A DNA stretch of 13,596 nucleotides from NCBI GenBank assembly GCA_964635325.1, contig CAZWOL010000065.1:1-13596 (forward strand). Reading direction: 5' to 3'. Position 1 is the first letter of the stretch; the number at the start of each line of letters is the position of its first letter. Made by a program: the position numbers and the translations under genes. Below, one piece after another: positions 6,868 to 13,596 of the stretch. The DNA is from BOG-1112 sp964635325 (GTDB lineage: Bacteria; Bdellovibrionota_B; Oligoflexia; Oligoflexales; Bog-1112). The notes beneath the pieces were generated by a model. The model had not been told where the DNA came from and did no database searches. It saw nothing but the letters and a program-made list of their open reading frames with translations.

Positions 6868-7812
6868 CTAGCGTCTGTCGAGAACGGTATTTAGCAACTG
6901 CAAAGTTTGTTCGGTATTGATATGGCTCTGCGCCATCAAGGAGGTATTGGCTTGGGCTAAGATTTTTGCGTGTGTAAGATTGGTAACTTCGCGAGCATAG
7001 TCGGTATCCGCAATCTTTGATTTTGCAGCTTCGATATTTTCTTGATACACATCTACATAGTCAGCAGCTCTTTGCAACCGTGTTGTCAGAGCACCATACA
7101 CCGCACGATTCGTATTCAACACACTTAGTGCCTGATCGTACTGACTTGGATAGTCATCATTTTCAGGAGTCATCAGCTCCATGGCATCTTCGAGTTGTAT
7201 ACCTTCCCGATCATTTGAATTCTGTATAAGTTCTTTGGAACTTTTGAGACCCAAGCCATGCGTTGTCATCTCTATTTTTTTCACATCAGACAGACGTATC
7301 ACATTGACATCTTCATCATGAAAAAAAGTCGACTTCTCCAGGAAAGGATCCCCAAGTCTAAAGATCAACGTATCAGGAGCTTTATCTGATTTACCATTTA
7401 GGAGTGGAACACCATTGAACTCAGTCGTTAGAGCAATACGGTTGACCTCGTTAAAGAGAGCCTCATGCTCTATAAAAAGATAGCGACGCTCTTGGTCGCT
7501 CACTGTCGAACTCGCTGCAGTTATGTTGATTTCTTTCATGCGCGTAATGAGGTTGCCAATCTCATTCATTCCGCTATCTGCTGTATTGATAAAACTAGAA
7601 GCATCACTGATATTACGTTTCGTAGCGTTGAGAGAACGTATGCGATACTCCATAGATTCCGCAATGCTATGATCCGCTGGACGAGGATCCTGATCTGTAA
7701 AAACAGTTCCGGAGGAAAGCTTACTAATAGCATCACTTTCCTGATTGATGGCCTTCGACAAATTCCGACTTAGCTGATCGTTGATCGCTTTGTTGGAAAT
7801 GGAATTTGTCAT
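6868..7812 (-). CDS. Flagellin
   Basis: The 314-residue protein is the filament subunit exported through the flagellar type III apparatus. The N-terminal D0/D1 region (about 1-140) has the heptad-rich pattern SKLSSG (30-35) then 'RIRSLNATKRN' and 'TADSGMNEIGNLITRMKEI'. The C-terminal D1/D0 region (about 226-314) has 'SKIADTDYAREVTNLT' and 'AKILAQANTSLMAQ', both diagnostic. The middle (141-225) is short, so the surface domain is small. The N-terminal 'TDQDPRPADHSIAE' differs from the common 'DDAAGLAIAE'. ATG 7812 was chosen: it gives the usual MTNSISNKAI start and has GGAGA upstream, whereas ATG 7827 has no clear site. No sigma-28 or sigma-54 promoter consensus was seen in the 70 bp upstream. 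It could be a minor filament protein if other flagellin genes exist elsewhere. Confidence 0.92.
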   Translation of the reverse strand: MTNSISNKAINDQLSRNLSKAINQESDAISKLSSGTVFTDQDPRPADHSIAESMEYRIRSLNATKRNISDASSFINTADSGMNEIGNLITRMKEINITAASSTVSDQERRYLFIEHEALFNEVNRIALTTEFNGVPLLNGKSDKAPDTLIFRLGDPFLEKSTFFHDEDVNVIRLSDVKKIEMTTHGLGLKSSKELIQNSNDREGIQLEDAMELMTPENDDYPSQYDQALSVLNTNRAVYGALTTRLQRAADYVDVYQENIEAAKSKIADTDYAREVTNLTHAKILAQANTSLMAQSHINTEQTLQLLNTVLDRR

Positions 7813-7882
7813 AAGCAAGATCTCCATTGATCATCTTACAAATTGGCTATGCTGAGCTCCGCTTGGGGAGGCGGATCATTTA

Positions 7883-8824
7883 TCAGTTCTTAAGCCCGAT
7901 GGCACAGCACTCAAAATACCACTGACGATCATTTTGAACAATTCCATCTGGTGTTTTGTGCTCTATATAATTGGTACTGAGAGTGTGAATCACCGATGGC
8001 ATCGCATCCATAGATCCCGTTTGCATATTCACAGTTCCACCTGCGCAATGCTGATCCAAAGCCCCCATCAAGGTGCTCGGTGTGAGTGTGTTCGTAACAT
8101 TCGCATTTGCAAGTTTTTCACATACCGGACCTGATTGACCTGTACTTGCATCCGTGTTGGTCGTGAAATCAATTTTTTTTGCATCCTCGGAAATTGCTTC
8201 GCAACATTCAAAACGATAGCTTCGATCCGATTGCGATGTATCCCATCCGACCTGAAGGCCTGCTATTAGCTTACCTGCAGGACAATGAAAATCAGGAGCA
8301 TCGGATCCAGCTTCGATTGCAGGAGTACTAGAAGGATACACATCACAAGCACTTTTCTTAACTGGACGCCCCTTAGCATCTTCAAAGAACTGACAGTAAG
8401 GTTGCATGGTACGATCTCCCAGACTCTTACTGTAGAGAGCATAGAACCCAACTAAAAACGAATCCCCTGGACAGCTGTAGCTATTCGCTGTCGCCGCATT
8501 CGTATAGCTTCCTCGCAGGTCGTAAAATGGAAAAGCAAGGAAGGGAGCTCCAAAACGAGTGGCCCATACAATTGCATTGGGATCAGCGGTCGTTGCTTGT
8601 GTGGTGGCAGCCCCAGCCCCCGAACTCCCACTCGCGCGTCCAAAGAGAGAATTGAGATCCGGCATGCTACTGCTACTGCTGCTAGTTGCATTTGTTACCT
8701 GCGTAGCTGTTGTCGGTGCAGCTTTAGGTGCAGATCCAGACGCCTGTTTGCTACCTGAATTGCATGCACCAACACATAAGCAAAACAAAAAAAACGGAGC
8801 TCTTTTGAGTTCTTTGAAAATCAT
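7883..8824 (-). CDS. Lipoprotein with three dermatopontin-like repeats
   Basis: The 313-residue protein (from ATG 8824) has a signal with lipobox VGAC (C21). A long Ser/Ala/Thr-rich linker (22-80) includes a run of six serines. Three repeats follow, each a Cys start, a variable stretch, then an Asp-Arg-aromatic-Cys end. Repeat 1 runs from YSCPG (C118) to GDRT...C144, repeat 2 from FHCPAG (C181) to SDRSYRFECC (200-208), and repeat 3 from QHCAGG (C260) to NDRQWYFECC (298-307). The DRQW-x-F-x-C signature is that of dermatopontin, an extracellular-matrix family also present in some bacteria. The protein should be surface or periplasmic and disulfide-bonded. The start has GAGGT about 6 nt upstream; an upstream ATG (8854) lacks this. 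It lies 51 bp after fliG on the same strand and may be co-transcribed. Its function is unknown; adhesion or carbohydrate binding is a guess. Confidence 0.8.
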   Translation of the reverse strand: MIFKELKRAPFFLFCLCVGACNSGSKQASGSAPKAAPTTATQVTNATSSSSSSMPDLNSLFGRASGSSGAGAATTQATTADPNAIVWATRFGAPFLAFPFYDLRGSYTNAATANSYSCPGDSFLVGFYALYSKSLGDRTMQPYCQFFEDAKGRPVKKSACDVYPSSTPAIEAGSDAPDFHCPAGKLIAGLQVGWDTSQSDRSYRFECCEAISEDAKKIDFTTNTDASTGQSGPVCEKLANANVTNTLTPSTLMGALDQHCAGGTVNMQTGSMDAMPSVIHTLSTNYIEHKTPDGIVQNDRQWYFECCAIGLKN

Positions 8825-8875
8825 TTCTACCTCTACAAATCCGAAAAAATGCATCTGCTCTCTCGGACCGTGTTT

Positions 8876-9865
8876 CTAAACATACTGGCCATCGGCACCA
8901 CGAACGACCTTTCCCTCTTCCTCGAGTTTACGGCAGATTGTTAGAATCTCATATTGCACCGACTCAACGTCCGAGAGTTTGACAGCTCCTGAGGCTTCCA
9001 TATCTTCTTTGAGCATCTCCGCTGCACGTGCCGACATATTCGTGAAGACAAGCTCTTTGACAGGTTCCGTTGCCGTTTTGAGAGCCACTTTCCACTTATC
9101 TTGTGGAACGGCTTTGACAAGTTCTTGTGCACTTTTTGCATCGAGTTTTGCCAAATCATCAAAGACAAACATCAGCAAACGAATCTGTTCTGCCAAATCA
9201 GGGTCACGTTCATCGAGTCCATCAAGGAGTTCTTCTTCGGAAGCTTTGTCCATAACGTTAAGCATATTGGCAACCGCTTCGGCACCCCCTAACTTATCAT
9301 TGGAGAAGGATCCCAGAGCTTGTACCTCTTGACGCAAGACATCATCCACATCATCGATAATTTCAGGAGCTACGGAATCAAGGTTAGCAACTCGGAAGAG
9401 AATTTCCACACGCAGGTTTTCTGGTACAAGTTTGAGCGTCTCAGAAAATCGGGGAGGATCTAAGTGAGCAAGTATAAGAGCAATCGTTTGGGGATGCTCG
9501 TTACGAATAAAGCCAGCAAGTGTACGTGGATCGATAAGTGAGAGCGAATCAAAAGTGGCAGATGCATGTGAAAGCTGCTCGATGAGCCCCTCAGCTTCGC
9601 CTCCTTTAAATGCAGATCCCAAAACTTTCTTTGTAAAATCGGAGCCACCGTAGAAAAACTGCTTGTTCTGCTGAAGTATGTTGTAAAACTCATTCACGAC
9701 CTCATCGACCACCGTCTCATCCAGACGACCGAGTCGACTCATGGCCATACCGATTCTGCGAATCTCGAACTCGTTCAAATGCTTGAAGATTTCTGCAGAG
9801 ACATCTTCCCCGAAGGAGAGCAGAAGTATAGCTGCCTTTTGTGCACCCGTATAGTTATTGGCCAC
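8876..9865 (-). CDS. fliG: Flagellar motor switch protein FliG
   Basis: The 329-residue protein forms the rotor ring that meets the stator and, with FliM and FliN, sets the direction of rotation. All three domains are present. The N-terminal domain (1-100, 'GAQKAAILLLSFGEDVSAEIFKHL') binds FliF. The middle domain carries the EHPQ motif (123-126, 'RNEHPQTIALILAHL'). After the flexible LGG linker (192-194), the C-terminal domain has MFVF (232-235) and 'NMSARAAEMLKEDME' (276-290) with the charged torque helix. Length is normal. The start is GTG with AAGGAGAG close upstream. The gene next upstream is divergent, so fliG is not in a fliF-fliG-fliH cluster here, as it usually is. It could be a second copy or a rearranged locus. 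Confidence 0.96.
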   Translation of the reverse strand: MANNYTGAQKAAILLLSFGEDVSAEIFKHLNEFEIRRIGMAMSRLGRLDETVVDEVVNEFYNILQQNKQFFYGGSDFTKKVLGSAFKGGEAEGLIEQLSHASATFDSLSLIDPRTLAGFIRNEHPQTIALILAHLDPPRFSETLKLVPENLRVEILFRVANLDSVAPEIIDDVDDVLRQEVQALGSFSNDKLGGAEAVANMLNVMDKASEEELLDGLDERDPDLAEQIRLLMFVFDDLAKLDAKSAQELVKAVPQDKWKVALKTATEPVKELVFTNMSARAAEMLKEDMEASGAVKLSDVESVQYEILTICRKLEEEGKVVRGADGQYV

Positions 9866-10051
9866 AGGACTCTCCTTTTATAGTCTCCTGTCTATTTTAG
9901 CACTGATTTGCGAATGAGGCAGGACTGTCAAAGACTTGACACTTAGATCTCCAATATCGCCTTCAAAAAACATTGACAGAGCATTGCGGCTCTACTATTG
10001 ATCGCTAGCTCTCACTTTTGACATTTTTAAATTCCAAACAAAGGAGCCCCC
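9866..10051. promoter_or_regulatory. Divergent promoter region between fliG and the 10052 gene, with repeated TTGACA
   Basis: This 186-bp spacer must start transcription in both directions. TTGACA occurs three times on the plus strand (9936-9941, 9973-9978, 10018-10023). The first pairs with TGTCAA (9926-9931) as a 6-4-6 palindrome, a possible operator. TTGACA matches a sigma-70 -35 element, but no good -10 lies 16-18 nt from any copy. A 5-bp stem AGAGC/GCTCT (9978-9993) is also present. Assignments are tentative. Confidence 0.3.
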
Positions 10052-10576
10052 ATGATGCGGATGTTGAAATACCTAATTACGTGCATGACGCTAATGAGTT
10101 CAGTAGCATTTGCAGAGAGATATAAGATTTATTACTTCGATACCGAGCAAAACCAACTTGTCGACACACAAACCAAAGTCGTTGGAACTTGGGATGCTGA
10201 AAATAGTGTGGTGCAATCTGATGGTACAGAATCCTTACGAAGACAACATCCTACTAGCCTATTTTACACAATGCGTGGGAACTTATATTATTTGGTACTA
10301 ACGACTTCAGAGGTCGCTAACATCCCAAACCCCGTAAGCGCCTATACCTTAGAAGAGATTATAGAACGAAGCGCCCTTCGTCCGGTCTCTACTGAGGACC
10401 TTCCTTCCGAAGGAAAAACTGAGCAGGTGTATTGTGAATGCGAAACACCGCAAACACCTCGAGGAGTCCGCTCCGGTGTACGTGGTGAGGCTACAAGATC
10501 GACTGCAGCTAATATTGCTACACTGCTTCGACATGGAAAGTCTGCGAAAGACTTGCTAGCAGAGCTATCCAAGTAA
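10052..10576 (+). CDS. Small exported protein with a CEC motif; function unknown
   Basis: The 174-residue precursor has a signal peptide with probable cleavage after VAFA (residue 21), giving a periplasmic or secreted protein. The mature N-terminal part (22-100) looks like beta structure with repeated Tyr/Phe ('YKIYYFD', 'LFYTMRGNLYYLVL'). A Cys-x-Cys pair, CEC (128-130), follows, then an Arg/Gly-rich stretch and a helical tail (152-174). I do not recognise the family. ATG 10052 has AAGGAG at optimal distance; the next codon is also ATG. The gene is first of three exported-protein genes leading to the tyrosinase-like gene, with no terminator seen between them. A metal-handling role for CEC is possible, but only a hypothesis. 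Confidence 0.7.
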   Translation: MMRMLKYLITCMTLMSSVAFAERYKIYYFDTEQNQLVDTQTKVVGTWDAENSVVQSDGTESLRRQHPTSLFYTMRGNLYYLVLTTSEVANIPNPVSAYTLEEIIERSALRPVSTEDLPSEGKTEQVYCECETPQTPRGVRSGVRGEATRSTAANIATLLRHGKSAKDLLAELSK

Positions 10577-10658
10577 AGATTATGGATCCTTGCTTTCCTA
10601 ACATCATGCTTGCTTCCTTTGCACGCTCCACCAAGAGAATCTGATAGGAAACCAACTT

Positions 10659-11189
10659 ATGCATATTCGTTTAAGAAAAATTCTCCTACGTCTAAGTTTA
10701 GTCATGTCTTTTCTATTTGCTCTCAATAACTGTGGACGAAGCAACGACACGACTGATGACAAAACTCAGTCTCACCAAACCTTATTGGGATCATGGAAAA
10801 ACATCACGCTTCCCGTTGAAAACAATGGAAGTGGGATCGAAGTCGGAAAAAATATAGCAGGAGTTAGCAAAGAAATCACATTGATCCTTTCGCAAGATTT
10901 GCTGACCATCAAGCAAACGTGCACCTTCGACAATGGCCACCAAATCCACTCGACAGCGCACGCTGCTATGCAGATAAGGAAAGATTACCTTAAAATTCTA
11001 GATTCTATGCATACTTCTACTCGTCACAATCTTGGAAATAGCCTTTACGACTGCTTTATCAAGATAGAACCAAAGCTTATCGCATTCCGCCTCCAAGAGT
11101 TTTACGAACTGGATGGCAAAGCACATCCATTGGATGAACCGACGCTTGAGCTTGCTTCCTTTGCAAGCTTCAAGAAAATAGATGCTTAG
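10659..11189 (+). CDS. Small probable lipoprotein; function unknown
   Basis: The 176-residue precursor has a basic N-terminus (RLRKILLR), a hydrophobic segment and Cys25 in ALNNC. The Asn residues before the Cys make this an imperfect lipobox, so lipidation is probable but not certain. The mature part has 'LLGSWKN' (42-48), a G-x-W start like lipocalin-type beta barrels, then alternating hydrophobic strands and two more Cys (C88, C132) that could pair. I do not recognise a specific family. The start is ATG with AGGAA about 10 nt upstream. It follows the CEC gene by 82 bp and precedes the tyrosinase-like gene by 101 bp on the same strand. No terminator was seen in either gap. Confidence 0.68.
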   Translation: MHIRLRKILLRLSLVMSFLFALNNCGRSNDTTDDKTQSHQTLLGSWKNITLPVENNGSGIEVGKNIAGVSKEITLILSQDLLTIKQTCTFDNGHQIHSTAHAAMQIRKDYLKILDSMHTSTRHNLGNSLYDCFIKIEPKLIAFRLQEFYELDGKAHPLDEPTLELASFASFKKIDA

Positions 11190-11290
11190 ATTTTTGGCAG
11201 TCAGCATCGCCTCTTATTCTTAAACTTCTCTAACAAATCAGATCTTAGATTCCGCTTTCTCAGGACTTCTTCATGAAAGGGAGCTAAGGT

Positions 11291-12733
11291 ATGCTAACAC
11301 TTCGTTTACTAACGGTCCGCAGCTTACAAACATCAGCACTTTTGCTGAGCACTGCTTTGCAAGCGCAGAGTTTTTCGGGACAAACATTCAGCTTTGGCCC
11401 ACCACAGCAGAATTTTTTCTCCTCGCAACCAGCATCGACGTTTCCACAGACATTCAACACAAACCCTAGTTTCGGTGCAGCTCCTGCTCCTCTAACTCCT
11501 CCAGCTGCTTTTCCATCAACAGGATCGACATTTTCTTCCAACACAAACTTTCAGTTTCCGCAAAGCCCAGGTAATGGACCTGAGGTACAAGCCGCTCGTC
11601 AGCTCCTGTTGAGCACTCCGTCGTACCCACAGATTTCGGATATACATCAGATGACCGATGCACAGTTACGAGCTGTGCAAGTTATGCATACAAACTGGAT
11701 CACACAGGATCTGATAGACAAGCATAGAGCATGGCACACACGTAACAGCATCGGTGGCCTTGATGGTCCAGGTTCGGGTACCATTTTGATCGGTATGCAC
11801 GGTGCTATGATTGCCGCATTTGAAAACTACGTCGGTCCAGGTTGGCAGCTACCACCATGGGATCCATCGACACCGATTCCATCACAGCTTGTTATCGATG
11901 CACGCTTTGCCTCATTGGGACAACGTGTAACAAGCGACCCAAAGTGGCGTGAACCTGCAATGTTCAATCCTGGAAGCGCATCCCAATTTGGTCCTGGCAA
12001 CATGCCTTCGTCTATTGCCGAAGTTAAATCTCCAGATGACCTAGGACGCTGGTTCGGCCTACAAAACCACAACGGTGCACACGCTGCTGTTGGAGGTCCA
12101 ATGATCGACAGTTCGATCTCTCCGATCGACCCTTCGTTCTGGCTCTGGCATAAGCGCATTCATACGGAATACCTAGCATGGTTGCAAACTCCTAACGGAC
12201 AAAGTTGGAAAGCATCTCATGCATCGCATGCACTTTTCACACAAACCACGAATGGAGCTATCTTCTGTGCAAAAGAAAGCTATGCTAGCGACACTTACTG
12301 TGGTTTAACAGGCCAAGAACCTGCATGTCAGAATCTTGCTTACTACCAAAATCTCGTCCATCCCCTTGGAGCACAAGCACCAAGCGGAGACCTACCGGGT
12401 GGATGCGTACAAGGCGCAGGCTCAAGTTCCTTTGGACAAACGGCAAATGTTGGGATTGCAACAAGCTCAGCAAACCCATTTGGTGCAACGACAACAGGCT
12501 TTTCTGCTTCTGGATCAGGCTTTGTGAATTCAGCAAGCAACGTTGGCTCACCTGCGTTCGTACTCACGGGATCAGCTAGCAGCTTTGGGCAACCAAGCTT
12601 CTTCTCAAATAGCTATCCAGCAACGATGGGAATGTATTCACCAGCAACACCAAACTACCAACCCATCACAGGCTTCCCAGCATTCGCAAATGCGTTTGCT
12701 CCAGTCATGTGGCAAGGTGTAGTAGGACGCTAG
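11291..12733 (+). CDS. Secreted tyrosinase-like binuclear copper protein with low-complexity flanks
   Basis: The 480-residue precursor has a signal peptide (cleavage near ALQA, residue 25). A Phe/Ser/Pro/Gly/Gln-rich segment (26-95) precedes the tyrosinase core (about 96-350). Copper A ligand candidates are H145 and H149 (HRAWH) and H170 in MHGAMIAAFE, followed by LPPWD (187-191). Copper B candidates are H260 and H264 (HNGAH) and H287 in DPSFWLWH. 'GGPMID' and 'DPSFWLWH..I...YLAW' match the family signature. Tyrosinases oxidise phenols to catechols and quinones using O2; catechol oxidases do only the second step. Cys at 326, 337, 346 and 372 may form disulfides. The C-terminus (375-480) is again Ser/Gly/Phe/Ala-rich with SFG and PFG motifs. 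The start has GGGAG/AAGG upstream. A strong terminator follows. Confidence 0.87.
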   Translation: MLTLRLLTVRSLQTSALLLSTALQAQSFSGQTFSFGPPQQNFFSSQPASTFPQTFNTNPSFGAAPAPLTPPAAFPSTGSTFSSNTNFQFPQSPGNGPEVQAARQLLLSTPSYPQISDIHQMTDAQLRAVQVMHTNWITQDLIDKHRAWHTRNSIGGLDGPGSGTILIGMHGAMIAAFENYVGPGWQLPPWDPSTPIPSQLVIDARFASLGQRVTSDPKWREPAMFNPGSASQFGPGNMPSSIAEVKSPDDLGRWFGLQNHNGAHAAVGGPMIDSSISPIDPSFWLWHKRIHTEYLAWLQTPNGQSWKASHASHALFTQTTNGAIFCAKESYASDTYCGLTGQEPACQNLAYYQNLVHPLGAQAPSGDLPGGCVQGAGSSSFGQTANVGIATSSANPFGATTTGFSASGSGFVNSASNVGSPAFVLTGSASSFGQPSFFSNSYPATMGMYSPATPNYQPITGFPAFANAFAPVMWQGVVGR

Positions 12734-12762
12734 GGAATTTAGATACGAAGAAAGCTTAGAGG

Positions 12763-12800
12763 GAGAGTGAAAATTTTATCGGTTTCGCTCTCTTTTTTTT
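12763..12800 (+). terminator. Intrinsic terminator after the tyrosinase-like gene
   Basis: GAGAGTGAAA (12763-12772) pairs with TTTCGCTCTC (12783-12792) as a 10-bp stem with one G-T wobble and a 10-nt loop. Eight T residues follow at once (12793-12800). It lies 29 nt after the stop codon and points on the plus strand. On the minus strand the hairpin is not followed by a T-run, so it is not a good terminator for rnhA. Confidence 0.9.
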
Positions 12801-12806
12801 AGGAAT

Positions 12807-13529
12807 CTAATGAATTCCCCACTCCTGAAGAACGCTCTGCTCTTCTTCGGGAGACAAAACTTTTTTAAATTTGGCACGAGCTACTCCTTTGACACGAGCG
12901 CTACACTCATCCCATGTCTTGTGACGTTCGAGTTGACCTGCAACAAGACTGAGATAGAGGTAGGCTTTCTTTGAAGAACTTTTTGTAGAGGTTTTTTTCT
13001 TCTCACTAGCTTTGCTACTCATTGTCAGTATATCGACCCCATAGTCGTCAAAAGAACCCTCGTAAAGTTTGATGTCAGTTCCATCTGCGAACGCTTGCGC
13101 AATCTGATCAGCACGTTCGTTTCCAGGAATACCCGCATGCCCCAAAACATGCTGCCAATGTATTTTTGATTTTCTTTCACGAGCACGTACTAGGGCGATC
13201 AGCTGCTCCCAAAGATCAGGATTAGCAACAGGACTGCCGGAGGAACTCACCCAACCTCTTAGCTCCCACCCCCGAACCCACTCCGTGACACCTTGAATCA
13301 CGTATTTAGAATCGACACAAAGTGTAAGATCTTCAATTTCTGCACTCAATGCTTCGAGAGCACCGATCGCAGCTTCGAGTTCCATACGATTGTTAGTGGT
13401 GTGTGGTGCGTGTGCACCGAGTTCACGAACGCTTCCTCGTGTCTTCGAATAAAGAATGACTCCCCACCCACCTCGGCCTGGGTTTCCACGACAGGCACCA
13501 TCGGTAAAAGCAATAAGAGATGTATGCAA
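12807..13529 (-). CDS. rnhA: Ribonuclease HI with a C-terminal hybrid-binding domain
   Basis: The 240-residue enzyme cuts the RNA strand of RNA-DNA hybrids (R-loops, primers). The catalytic domain (1-150) has all active-site residues: D10 in FTDGACRGNPG, E50 in NNRMELEAA, D73 in VDSKYV, H131 and D141 in GHAGIPGNERAD. A Ser/Lys-rich linker (171-188) leads to a 50-residue domain (189-238) resembling the RNase H1 hybrid-binding/viroplasmin domain. Its TWDEC...AKFKK pattern places Y192, W206, F221, K222 and K223 at the same spacing as human RNase H1 Y29, W43, F58, K59 and K60, as I recall them. That domain is N-terminal in eukaryotic and Bacillus enzymes, so the order is reversed. The start is TTG: no ATG is near, the conserved core requires it, and AGGAG lies 8 nt upstream. 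Confidence 0.94.
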   Translation of the reverse strand: MHTSLIAFTDGACRGNPGRGGWGVILYSKTRGSVRELGAHAPHTTNNRMELEAAIGALEALSAEIEDLTLCVDSKYVIQGVTEWVRGWELRGWVSSSGSPVANPDLWEQLIALVRARERKSKIHWQHVLGHAGIPGNERADQIAQAFADGTDIKLYEGSFDDYGVDILTMSSKASEKKKTSTKSSSKKAYLYLSLVAGQLERHKTWDECSARVKGVARAKFKKVLSPEEEQSVLQEWGIH

Positions 13530-13596
13530 AAGTAAAACTCCTGATAAGAACTTGTATGGTGGCAGCTACTAAGCAGGCGATCCCTCGACTACGCTC

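Noticed and set aside
7853..7880. Stem TCCGC/GCGGA between the dermatopontin-like gene and flagellin as a terminator
   Set aside because: Only 5 bp with an 8-nt loop and no T-run on the minus strand.

Overview
The window is ordinary chromosomal DNA from a flagellated, double-membraned (Gram-negative) bacterium. The evidence is a flagellin and a flagellar motor switch protein, several lipobox-type lipoproteins, and bacterial housekeeping genes (pgsA, nadB, rnhA). Moderate GC, frequent GTG/TTG starts with strong ribosome binding sites, and the mixture of families suggest a Bdellovibrionota/Oligoflexia-like or other former 'deltaproteobacterial' lineage. That placement is an inference. No insertion sequence, tRNA, rRNA, CRISPR array or phage gene was seen.

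Left part (1-4060). A CDP-alcohol phosphatidyltransferase (pgsA, minus) and L-aspartate oxidase (nadB, plus) diverge from a 63-bp spacer. A perfect 10-bp inverted repeat in that spacer holds the candidate Shine-Dalgarno sequence of each gene. A small protein with two CxxC pairs (minus) overlaps the 3' end of nadB tail to tail. Across a 273-bp spacer a HAD-type App1/DUF2183-like phosphatase runs on the plus strand.

Middle part (4057-9865, all minus). In transcription order: fliG, a lipoprotein with three dermatopontin-like repeats, a compact flagellin, an HD-domain protein matching the 2-aminoethylphosphonate-cleaving oxygenase PhnZ, an Fe(II)/2-oxoglutarate dioxygenase of the PhyH/PhnY type overlapping it, and a large membrane-anchored lipoprotein. 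The PhnY-PhnZ pair suggests oxidative C-P bond cleavage: PhnY hydroxylates the phosphonate and PhnZ cleaves it to phosphate and glycine. The fliG gene stands apart from the usual fliF/fliH/fliI neighbours.

Right part (10052-13596). Three exported proteins run on the plus strand: a small periplasmic protein with a CEC motif, a small lipoprotein, and a secreted tyrosinase-like binuclear copper protein whose core is embedded in Phe-Gly/Ser-rich low-complexity sequence. They end at a strong intrinsic terminator. A minus-strand ribonuclease HI follows. It carries its hybrid-binding domain at the C-terminus instead of the usual N-terminus.

The observations most worth following are the PhnY/PhnZ pair with its lipoprotein neighbour, the inverted domain order in RNase HI, the tyrosinase with its secreted companions, the dermatopontin-like lipoprotein beside flagellar genes, and the inverted repeat between pgsA and nadB.
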